Positions 1-6,079 of a stretch of 6,367 nt of DNA are shown piece after piece; the first letter of the stretch is position 1, and each line of letters opens with the position of its first letter. Made by a program: the position numbers and the translations under genes. The DNA comes from JBAZGH01 sp041652935 (GTDB lineage Bacteria > Patescibacteriota > Patescibacteriia > Patescibacteriales > XYC2-FULL-47-12), in the NCBI GenBank assembly GCA_041652935.1, contig JBAZGH010000043.1, positions 1-6,367 of the forward strand, read 5' to 3'. The notes beneath the pieces are model-generated. The model saw only the letters and a program-made list of their open reading frames with translations. It searched no databases and had not been told where the DNA came from.

Positions 1-1972
1 CAGTCTGCTGTATTAATTTTTGCTTTTTACCGTCAACAAACTTATCTATATCAATGTCTTTGCCCCTCTCAATTAGAAAACAAAGATGCTGGATTATAGT
101 CCCCGGCTTCAGATTTCTAGTTTGCGCCATTTCTTCAATACCCATTCCTCGTTGGTATAATTCATAAGTTTGGATTTGAGTTAATTTTGTTTCCAGTTTA
201 ATTTCAGAATCAGAAAAATCAATATCAGATTCTTGCATTTCCATGTTTGAATTTTGAAATTGATTATTTGATTTTTGTGATGAGCAATTATCACATTTGC
301 CGCAGGCCACGGCATTGCTATCGCAAAAGTAATCTAAAATATACTTTCGCCGGCAGCTATGGTCATAAACATAATTTTCCATAAGATCTAGTTTGCTAAG
401 TTCGCGTTTATGCTTTTCTTTTAAGCTGGAAAAATTAATGTCTAAATCCTCCGGTTTTATTCTTTTTAACATTTTTATTTCTGTTCCCCGAAAGGGCGGC
501 CTATGTTCAATTAGATTTTCATCAGCCAATTTTTTAATTAATCTGGTTATGGCATCCCGTTTAACACCGGCAATTTCAGCAATATCATCGGGGGAAAATT
601 CAACTCCATTCAATAATTCTTCTTTAAAATGATTTACAAAGCCGCTAAAAGCTTGGTTTTGCACCTTAGCTTTAGCGCTGAGCTGTTGTTTGACATGCTC
701 TACATCATATAGAAAACGCAGATAAGCCAATCCTGTTTTTTCATTGCTGCGCGCAATATAATTTTCCCGCTCCAGTATTTTTAAGGCCGTTCCAATAGCC
801 ATATCCGGAACATTTTCCGAAACATTTTCCATTAAAGAAGCGTAAGTTACCAAGGCCGTATCGCTATCGTACGCAAGCAATCCGGCATAAACTTCAGTAA
901 TTACTTTTGGCGGCGGATTGTCTCCGGCTATAAAAAATTCCCGCAGATAGCGATCGGCCGGGGAATAAAACATAATACAATAGCTTTCCTTGCCATCGCG
1001 TCCGGCTCGTCCCGCTTCCTGGTAATATGCTTCAATCGTGCCGGGCATGTCGAAATGGATAACAAAGCGGATATCCGGCTTATTAATTCCCAACCCAAAT
1101 GCATTGGTGGCAATAATAACCCTGACGTTGCCGCTCATGAATTCATTTTGAATGGATTTGCGGTCTTCAGGACCCATGCCCGCATGATAACCGATAGCGC
1201 TAACGCCATTAGCTGTAAGGGAATTTAAAATATCTTCCACTTTTTGCCTAGTGCCGGCATATATTATTCCCGGACCGTCTATTTGCTGGACAATATTTAA
1301 AATTTGCGAGTGTTTTTCAGAATCGCTGGCGCGAATAACGCCGAATTTTAAATTAGGGCGGTTAAATCCGGTGACTATTACTTCCGGATTCTGTAATTCC
1401 AGCTGCTTAATAATATCCTCCCGCACCTCCGGCGTGGCGGTGGCGGTAACCGCCAGGACGGTCGGGTTGCCCACTAATTTAATTATTTCTTTCAGGCGCA
1501 TATAGCTGGGGCGGAAATCATGGCCCCATTCGGAGATGCAATGCGCTTCATCTATCGCGAACAGCGATACTTTTATATCGTTGAGCATGTTTATGAATTC
1601 CTGCGAATAAAAGCGTTCGGGCGCGATATAAACAAGCTTAAAATTCCCGCCTTTAATGCCGGCAATCCTGTTTTGCGTTTCAATGGGGGATAGAGAGCTA
1701 TTAATGAAAGTCGCCGGAATCCCAATGCGCTCCATGGCATCCACCTGGTCTTTCATCAGGGCGATAAGAGGGGAAATAACAATCGTTACGCCGTCTAAAA
1801 TTAAAGACGGCAGCTGGTAAATTAAAGATTTTCCTCCTCCGGTCGGCATTATTACCACGGTGCTTTTTTGTTCCAGCACATTTTTTATCGCTTCTTCCTG
1901 CCCAAAACGAAATTCACTATAGCCATAGTGAATTTTTAAGAGGTCTTTGAGTTGTTTTAGTTGTTCTTGCAT
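1..1972 (-). CDS. recQ: ATP-dependent DNA helicase RecQ, truncated by the window edge
   Basis: The frame is open from an ATG at 1972 to base 1 with no stop, giving 657 visible residues; the C-terminus lies outside the window. It is a superfamily 2, 3'-to-5' DNA helicase of recombination and repair. Motifs in order: motif 0 FRFGQ (21-25), Walker A PTGGGKS (43-49), DEAH box with the RecQ aromatic loop DEAHCISEWGHDFRP (141-155), TATAT (176-180), motif V ATNAFGLGINKPD (288-300) and motif VI QEAGRAGRDG (318-327). The zinc site has cysteines at 540, 557, 560 and 563, the same 17-3-3 spacing as E. coli RecQ, but about 190 residues of winged-helix-like sequence precede it instead of following it. I know this order from some Bacteroidetes-type RecQ proteins. 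A polar linker (564-595) leads to a helical segment resembling the HTH_40 domain (about 596-650), where E. coli RecQ has HRDC. No Shine-Dalgarno site precedes the ATG. Confidence 0.95.
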   Translation of the reverse strand, partial: MQEQLKQLKDLLKIHYGYSEFRFGQEEAIKNVLEQKSTVVIMPTGGGKSLIYQLPSLILDGVTIVISPLIALMKDQVDAMERIGIPATFINSSLSPIETQNRIAGIKGGNFKLVYIAPERFYSQEFINMLNDIKVSLFAIDEAHCISEWGHDFRPSYMRLKEIIKLVGNPTVLAVTATATPEVREDIIKQLELQNPEVIVTGFNRPNLKFGVIRASDSEKHSQILNIVQQIDGPGIIYAGTRQKVEDILNSLTANGVSAIGYHAGMGPEDRKSIQNEFMSGNVRVIIATNAFGLGINKPDIRFVIHFDMPGTIEAYYQEAGRAGRDGKESYCIMFYSPADRYLREFFIAGDNPPPKVITEVYAGLLAYDSDTALVTYASLMENVSENVPDMAIGTALKILERENYIARSNEKTGLAYLRFLYDVEHVKQQLSAKAKVQNQAFSGFVNHFKEELLNGVEFSPDDIAEIAGVKRDAITRLIKKLADENLIEHRPPFRGTEIKMLKRIKPEDLDINFSSLKEKHKRELSKLDLMENYVYDHSCRRKYILDYFCDSNAVACGKCDNCSSQKSNNQFQNSNMEMQESDIDFSDSEIKLETKLTQIQTYELYQRGMGIEEMAQTRNLKPGTIIQHLCFLIERGKDIDIDKFVDGKKQKLIQQT

Positions 1973-1984
1973 GGGGAAATTAGT

Positions 1985-2045
1985 CAAAAGTTAAAAGTTT
2001 ATAAAGTCGAAAGTAAACGTGAATTTAGTGACTTTATAGACTTTT
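1985..2045. repeat. AT-rich inverted repeat between folD and recQ, overlapping the folD stop
   Basis: A 16-base arm at 1993-2008 (AAAAGTTTATAAAGTC) is matched by its reverse complement at 2030-2045 with a single mismatch that would be a G-U pair in RNA. The loop is 21 bases. Related AAAAGTT and GAAAGT units flank and partly repeat the left arm. The right arm contains the last codons and stop codon of folD, so a transcript could fold over the folD 3' end. It has no GC-rich stem and no U tract after it on the minus strand, so it is not a standard terminator. It resembles short dispersed intergenic repeats; whether other copies exist cannot be seen here. Confidence 0.6.
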
Positions 2046-2879
2046 GATTTTATGGGCTTTGTATAACTGTAACACATTGCGGAAAGCGCAAGCGATTGTT
2101 ATTGGGCCAACACCGCCCGGGACCGGAGTAATAAAACTGGCAATATTTTTTACACTATCAAAATCAACATCGCCGTAAGTGCCGGTTTCATCTTTTATAA
2201 TACCTATGTCAATTATAACCGCATCTTGTTTTATATAATCCTTATTCAAATAATGTTTTTTACCAACAGCAGTAATCACTATGTCGGCTTGTTTGGTGCG
2301 ATTCGGTAAATTTTTTTTATCATACTTACAAGGTAAAATTTTAGCGCCTTGTTGCTGTAAAATATTTCCCACACCCTGCATAAAAATATCACTATTAGCC
2401 AATATTGCCACCCGCCTATTCTGTAAAACACAGTTTATATCTTTGCATATTTCCATAATAACTCCAGCTAGCGGCGGCATGACGTGCGGTTTATTCTCGC
2501 GAATATTTTTTAGATTCTCCGGATGAAAACCATCAACATCTTTTTCCGGCTTAATAGCTTTTACTAATTTATTAGTATTAAATTTTTGCGGTAAGGGCAA
2601 CTGTAACAATATGCCATCAATAAGTTCATCATTATTAATAAAATTAATGCATTGCAATAATTCTTCTTCGCTGGCGTTTTCTTCAAATTTATATAAGTGC
2701 GTATCAATGCCGCATTTTTTAGCTTCTTTTTGTTTTAAATTAACGTAAAGTTCAGAGTCTATTCGTTCACCAACTAAAATAATGGCCAGATTTGGCCTGT
2801 CAGTCAACTTGGCAATTTCTTTTACAATGCCGTCTTTAATTTTATCGGCTATTTTTTTGCCGTTAATTATTTGAGTCAT
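2034..2879 (-). CDS. folD: bifunctional methylenetetrahydrofolate dehydrogenase / methenyltetrahydrofolate cyclohydrolase
   Basis: FolD converts 5,10-methylene-THF to 5,10-methenyl-THF with NAD(P)+, then hydrolyses it to 10-formyl-THF, a cytosolic one-carbon step feeding purine synthesis. I chose the ATG at 2879 (281 residues), because MTQIINGKKIA matches the usual N-terminus and the in-frame ATG at 2894 lies inside a palindromic repeat; neither has a Shine-Dalgarno site. Residues numbered from the 2894 ATG: catalytic Y50 and K54 (YVNLK), DGILLQLPLP (93-102), KDVDGFHP (118-125), ADIVITAVGK (203-212), DIGI (229-232) and TPVPGGVGPIT (256-266). Two family signatures are altered: PCTPxG reads MPPLAG (139-144), and the nucleotide loop GxSxxVGxP reads ANSDIFMQG (166-174). 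The length is normal and there is no indel, so this is divergence, not a frameshift. It lies between glyA and recQ in the same direction, 61 bases before recQ. The fold assignment is secure; the cofactor preference is not. Confidence 0.94.
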   Translation of the reverse strand: MTQIINGKKIADKIKDGIVKEIAKLTDRPNLAIILVGERIDSELYVNLKQKEAKKCGIDTHLYKFEENASEEELLQCINFINNDELIDGILLQLPLPQKFNTNKLVKAIKPEKDVDGFHPENLKNIRENKPHVMPPLAGVIMEICKDINCVLQNRRVAILANSDIFMQGVGNILQQQGAKILPCKYDKKNLPNRTKQADIVITAVGKKHYLNKDYIKQDAVIIDIGIIKDETGTYGDVDFDSVKNIASFITPVPGGVGPITIACAFRNVLQLYKAHKIKSL

Positions 2880-2886
2880 ATTAGTT

Positions 2887-3000
2887 TTTGTCATTTCGAG
2901 CCACAGGCGAGAAATCTATAATACTAGTTAAACTCACTGAAGATTCTATTATAGATTTCTCAGTCGTCCCGAAGCGTCGGGACTCCTTCGAAATGACAAA
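2887..3000. repeat. 114-bp palindromic repeat element (MITE- or REP-like)
   Basis: It is bounded by a perfect 13-bp inverted repeat, TTTGTCATTTCGA at 2887-2899 and TCGAAATGACAAA at 2988-3000. Inside is a second perfect pair of 15 bases, 2909-2923 and 2947-2961, around a 23-base loop. A small hairpin GTCCCG/CGGGAC sits at 2966-2983. The element fills almost the whole gap between the glyA stop (3010) and folD. It codes for nothing convincing. No duplicated target site is clear at its edges. The structure and sequence style (GTCATTTCGA ... GAGAAATC) match short non-autonomous or REP-type repeats dispersed in bacterial genomes; I infer that class and cannot test copy number here. In a glyA-folD transcript it would form strong hairpins. 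Confidence 0.8.
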
Positions 3001-3009
3001 GAAAGTTTA

Positions 3010-4250
3010 TTACTTAACACCAGGTACAGGAAACTGCAAACAGAAATTTTTTATCTCTTCTTTAATGGTTTGTAATTTATCAGCATCGTCTTTATTGGCT
3101 AAGGCATCATTCATCCAGTCGGCGATTTTTTTCATGTCTTCTTCTTTCATTCCTCTGGTAGTGGCAGCCGGAGTGCCGAGGCGGATGCCGGACGGGTCCA
3201 TCGGGCTGCGTTTTTCATGCGGCACGGTATTTTTGTTCAAAGTAATGCCGACCGCATCCAGCGTCGTTTGCGCTTCTTTGCCGGTAATTTTTTTGTTAGT
3301 GAGGTCAATTAAAATTAAATGCGTGTCGGTTCCTCCGGTTACCAAATTAAAATCGTGTTTTTTTAATTCTTCCGCCAGCGTTTTGGCGTTTGCGATAATT
3401 TGTTTGGCGTAATTTTGAAAATCAGGGTTTAACGCCTCGGCAAAGGCGACCGCTTTGCCGGCGATAATATGGTCGTGCGGACCTCCCTGCAGTCCGGGGA
3501 AGACCGCCCGGTCTATGGCTTTCGCGTATTTTTCCTTGCACATTATAATCGCTCCCCGGGGGCCGCGCATAGTCTTATGAGTCGTGGTCATTACTACATC
3601 AAAATAGGGCACAGGATTTTCCAGCTGCTTTCCGGCGATTAGACCGGCCGTGTGCGAAATATCAGCCATGGCAATGGCTCCGACAGAATCGGCTATTTCC
3701 CGGAATTTTTTCCAGTCAATATCGCGCGGTAGGCGGTAAAGCCGGCGACGATTAATTTCGGCTTATGCTCCTGCGCCAATCTCGCCACTTCATCCATATC
3801 CAAATATCCGTCTTCTTTGCAAGTATAAGGCACTACATTATAACTGCGTCCGGAAAAACTAATCGGCAGGCCGTGCGTAATATGCCCGCCGTGGTCAAGT
3901 TTCAGACCCATAATCGTGTCGCCGTATTCCAGTAAGGCAAAATAAATCGCGGTATTAGCCGGAGAGCCGGAGTAGGGCTGGACGTTTACATGTTCGGCGC
4001 CGAATAATTTTTTCACCCGCTCAATCGTGATATTTTCTATCTCATCAATGTTTTCCTGCCCGCCATAATAGCGTTTTCCCGGATATCCCTCCGAGTATTT
4101 ATTAGTCAGGATAGACCCCATCGCCTCCATAACAGCGCCCGAGGTGTAATTTTCGGAAGGAATTAGCTCGATGCCTTCGCGCTGGCGCTGGGTTTCTTTT
4201 CGTAACAAATTATATATTTGATTGTCTTGTTTTAGAGATGTAAATTGCAT
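3010..4250 (-). CDS. glyA: serine hydroxymethyltransferase, interrupted by a one-base frameshift
   Basis: This PLP enzyme converts serine and THF to glycine and 5,10-methylene-THF, the substrate of the adjacent FolD. As read, the frame starting at 4250 stops at 3693 after 185 residues, and the rest is open in another frame from 3669 or earlier down to 3010. Restoring one base near 3728-3729 (TAC CG becomes TAC CCG) gives 413 residues, normal for the family, with the expected AYPRDIDWKKF across the join. Motifs in corrected numbering: PSENYTS (31-37), YSEGYPGKRYYGG (52-64), HGGHITHG (120-127), MADISHTAG (195-203) with PLP-contacting D197 and H200, THKTMRGPRG (224-233) with Schiff-base lysine K226, and RLGTPAATTRG (357-367). 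All key catalytic residues survive on both sides of the break, so a sequencing error or very recent mutation is more likely than an old pseudogene. No Shine-Dalgarno site precedes the ATG. Confidence 0.93.
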
Positions 4251-4270
4251 ATTTTTAAGTTAGTATAACA
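4250..4270 (-). promoter_or_regulatory. extended -10 promoter immediately upstream of glyA
   Basis: On the minus strand TGTTATACT runs from 4270 to 4262, an extended -10 element (TGn plus TATACT, five of six matches to TATAAT). No convincing -35 box lies 16-18 bases upstream, as is tolerated with extended -10 elements. Only 11 bases separate TATACT from the glyA ATG at 4250, so transcription would start about 4-6 bases before the ATG. There is no room for a Shine-Dalgarno site and none is seen. The start site is inferred. Confidence 0.45.
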
Positions 4271-4330
4271 AAAGACGCTTGAATAGCATTAAAATAAGTT
4301 TAGTTATACTGCGGTTCACAACATAAATTT

Positions 4331-4450
4331 AATTTTCAATTTTCAATTCACAATTTTCAATCAATTCTTAAATTTTCAATTATCAAGTAGTTTATAAATT
4401 AAAAATTTAGTTATTGGAAATTGATTGGAAATTGGAAATTGATAATTGGA
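4331..4450. repeat. cluster of ATTTTCAATT / AATTGGAAATT direct and inverted repeats
   Basis: The left half (4331-4385) repeats the unit ATTTTCAATT several times, for example at 4332-4341, 4339-4348 with one change, and 4372-4381. The right half (4413-4450) carries the complementary unit, ATTGGAAATTG. One clear pair is 4351-4366 (CAATTTTCAATCAATT) with 4419-4434, 15 of 16 bases complementary. The centre (4387-4411) is almost pure A and T. A transcript could fold into one long or several alternative hairpins. It sits between the pur terminator and the glyA promoter, contains no gene, and resembles low-complexity intergenic repeats found in many copies in some uncultured bacterial genomes; that comparison is from memory. 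Confidence 0.7.
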
Positions 4451-4509
4451 CATTTTTAATCGTGTATTTATCATAATTCAGCAGGCCGTCTTTGTCAAAA
4501 GTAGCGGAT

Positions 4510-4545
4510 AAAAAAAGGGTCCCGGTTGTGGTTGGGTTGGGACCC
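4510..4545 (-). terminator. Rho-independent terminator of the pur operon
   Basis: On the minus strand a 7-bp perfect GC-rich stem, GGGTCCC (4545-4539) and GGGACCC (4523-4517), encloses a 15-base C- and A-rich loop. It is followed directly by seven T residues (4516-4510). It begins 31 bases after the purE stop codon and has the right orientation to end transcription of purB-purC-purE. It is the only canonical terminator I see in the window. Confidence 0.85.
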
Positions 4546-4576
4546 GTATGTTCTCCTTGCTGCGTCGTGCGCAACG

Positions 4577-5110
4577 TTATACTTCAATACCAAGTTCCGC
4601 CGGTTTTGATGTGATTATCTTCGGCAGAAATTCATTTTTCGCGGCGGCATGGCAGGCATTTTCCATGCCCTCGCCACCAAAATATGGATTACCACCGGTG
4701 TCCAACTCAACAGGCTGATCGGGAATTTCGCTAATGGATAATCTGGCTGCCTGTCCAGCGGTATCAGTTTTGCCAGAGAAAGCAACCCCAATAACGGGCG
4801 CTTCATTGCCGAAGTGGACCAGCCAACTCTTCAACACTCCTGGGAGCTGAGCTGCTTTGCCGGCCCCGGCGATGATCACATCAGCCCTTTGCGCTTCCGG
4901 GGAATCAGCGAAGTTATGGAGTTCTTCGGGATTGCGATGGCAGCTGATGACGTTAACTGTTGACGTAATGTTCGTTTGCCTTCGCAGCCAGTCAATTCCC
5001 GCTTGAGCTTGTTTCAAGTCGGAACGACTGCCGAGCACCACTTGGACATTGAGTGGCCGAAGCTCCGCGGCGATTTCCATCCTGTCGCGCTGGAATACTT
5101 CCAGTTTCAT
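4577..5110 (-). CDS. purE: AIR carboxylase (PurE-like) domain, probably the C-terminal half of a PurC-PurE fusion
   Basis: PurE-type enzymes make carboxyaminoimidazole ribotide (CAIR), the substrate of PurC. The ATG at 5110 opens 177 residues, but the first dozen (GMKLEVFQRDRM context) are the end of PurC, and the frame is open upstream as far as the purC frameshift. PurE homology begins near VQVVLGSRSD. In the corrected fusion (489 residues) GSRSD is 339-343, and the active-site SCHRNP is 368-373 with the invariant His at 370. The third site reads AGAGKAAQLPG (393-403), where class I enzymes have GG-AAH-LPG; Lys and Gln replace Gly and His. The class II signature (AHK, AGRSN) is absent too. 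The usual LxGxDSL segment is not recognisable, but IPDQPVEL and GGEGMENA match the later strand and helix. I see no Shine-Dalgarno site for a separate start. Whether it is NCAIR mutase or direct AIR carboxylase cannot be told; no purK is in the window. Confidence 0.85.
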   Translation of the reverse strand: MKLEVFQRDRMEIAAELRPLNVQVVLGSRSDLKQAQAGIDWLRRQTNITSTVNVISCHRNPEELHNFADSPEAQRADVIIAGAGKAAQLPGVLKSWLVHFGNEAPVIGVAFSGKTDTAGQAARLSISEIPDQPVELDTGGNPYFGGEGMENACHAAAKNEFLPKIITSKPAELGIEV

Positions 5111-6045
5111 CCCGGTAAGGCGCCAGAAAATATAGCGGTAGAGCAGAGTCGTCTGTCGCAGAACATCTTCCGGAACGGTTTGTGCATGAACCCAGTCAAC
5201 ATCGGAATCAACCTCCGGTTTCCGTTTGTTGATCCCGAGAGTTTTGCCCCAAGTGCGGACAAACTCTTTATCAAAGGCCTGCGGACATTTCCTCTTGCTT
5301 GTGCCGCGAGCCAGGCTATTTCGGCCCAGAAACGGCTGGAGTCGGGCGTAAGACGTTCATCGCCCAATACCAAATTACCGTTTTCATCCAGCCCGAATTC
5401 GAATTTGGTGTCCGCCAGAACGATGCCGCATTTGCGAGCGTGTCTGCTTCCGGCCATAGCCAGTTGCAAAGCCAGACGCTCCGGCCTTACTCCGCATTCA
5501 TCCGCCACACTGTCGGCAGTGACATGTTCGTCGTGTCCAAGAATGGCTTTTGTCGTAGGCGTAAAAATCGGATAGGGAAGTTCCGAGCCATTTTGTAATC
5601 CAGCTGGCAACTGATGGCCGCAGACAACCACGCCGTTCTGGTATGCATCCCAGCCACTGCCGGTTAGGCATAGCCGGACGACGGCTTCCACCTCCAGCAT
5701 CTTCAAGGTTCTTGCGATGGTGACGGTTTTCTGCAGTTCAGCATTCCCGCGCAGAGCTGGCGGCAGGAATTCATCAATTCCGGAGCCGAAAGCGACAATA
5801 TCATGCGGGCAGATATCAGCCAGCGGGCCGGTTTTCCAGAATACGTTCATGGCCGTCAGGATTTCTCCTTTTCGCGCTACTAATGCATTCAGGACGTGGT
5901 CGAAGATACTGATGCGGTCTGTCGCCCGGACCAATCGGTTTTGAGGATGATCGGGCAAGCTATGCGTGTTGCGGACTTTCCCGGTGGCTATCATATTAAG
6001 CTCCGGGAGCGATTGACTTTTTACTGCTTCAGGTATCCGAGTCAT
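5108..6045 (-). CDS. purC: SAICAR synthase (PurC), frameshifted and continuous with purE
   Basis: PurC joins CAIR and aspartate with ATP to form SAICAR, in the cytosol. The ATG at 6045 is chosen because AGGAGG precedes it by 10 bases; a longer frame from 6096 would overlap the end of purB. Motifs: GKVRNTH (22-28), ATDRISIFD (41-49), the first SAICAR signature VEAVVRLCLTGSGW (119-132), FTPTTKA (161-167), the second signature LADTKFEFG (210-218), and LTPDSSRFW (232-240). After Trp240 the given frame encodes unrelated residues. The frame one base back encodes the expected end, with AFDKEFVRTWG and LLYRYIFWRLTG. One G is probably missing from the GGG at 5327-5325 (CCC on the + strand). The true PurC end therefore reads straight into purE. 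As written, the wrong frame stops at 5107, making an ATGA overlap with the purE ATG that looks like coupling but is accidental. Confidence 0.92.
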
Positions 6046-6055
6046 GTTATGTGTT

Positions 6056-6061
6056 CCTCCT
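6056..6061 (-). promoter_or_regulatory. Shine-Dalgarno site of purC
   Basis: AGGAGG on the minus strand, 10 bases before the ATG at 6045 and 19 bases after the purB stop codon. It decides the purC start against the in-frame ATG at 6096, which lies inside purB. It is also the only strong Shine-Dalgarno sequence at a gene start in this window; recQ, folD and glyA have none. Confidence 0.8.
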
Positions 6062-6079
6062 GTTCCTTTTGGTTTTCGG

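Noticed and set aside
820..846. Tandem ACATTTTCC units within recQ
   Set aside because: They encode ENVSENV in frame inside a conserved gene; two short copies are not a meaningful repeat array.
2966..2983. GC hairpin GTCCCG/CGGGAC as a glyA terminator
   Set aside because: No T run follows on either strand, and it lies inside the larger palindromic element.
2888..3412. Plus-strand open frame of 174 codons across the palindromic element and the 3' half of glyA
   Set aside because: It starts in a non-coding repeat and then runs antisense to conserved GlyA sequence; the peptide shows no family motifs.
4331..4450. CRISPR array
   Set aside because: Units are about 10 bases, irregularly spaced, partly overlapping, and lack unique spacers of constant length; no cas genes are present.
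4409..4508. Minus-strand open stretch below the terminator reading SATFDKDGLLNYDKYTIKN, then repeat-encoded residues to a stop
   Set aside because: It looks protein-like for about 19 residues but has no start, passes upstream through the terminator and ends in low-complexity repeats. At most it is a remnant of an unknown gene end.
5320..5330. Programmed -1 frameshifting to make PurC and PurC-PurE from one gene
   Set aside because: The direction would fit, but there is no slippery heptamer, and the zero-frame product would carry about 70 unrelated residues in place of the PurC C-terminus.
4976..5575. Long open frame of 199 codons on the plus strand opposite purC-purE
   Set aside because: It is antisense to well-supported PurC and PurE coding sequence, has no recognisable domain, and plus-strand open frames are expected opposite GC-richer genes.
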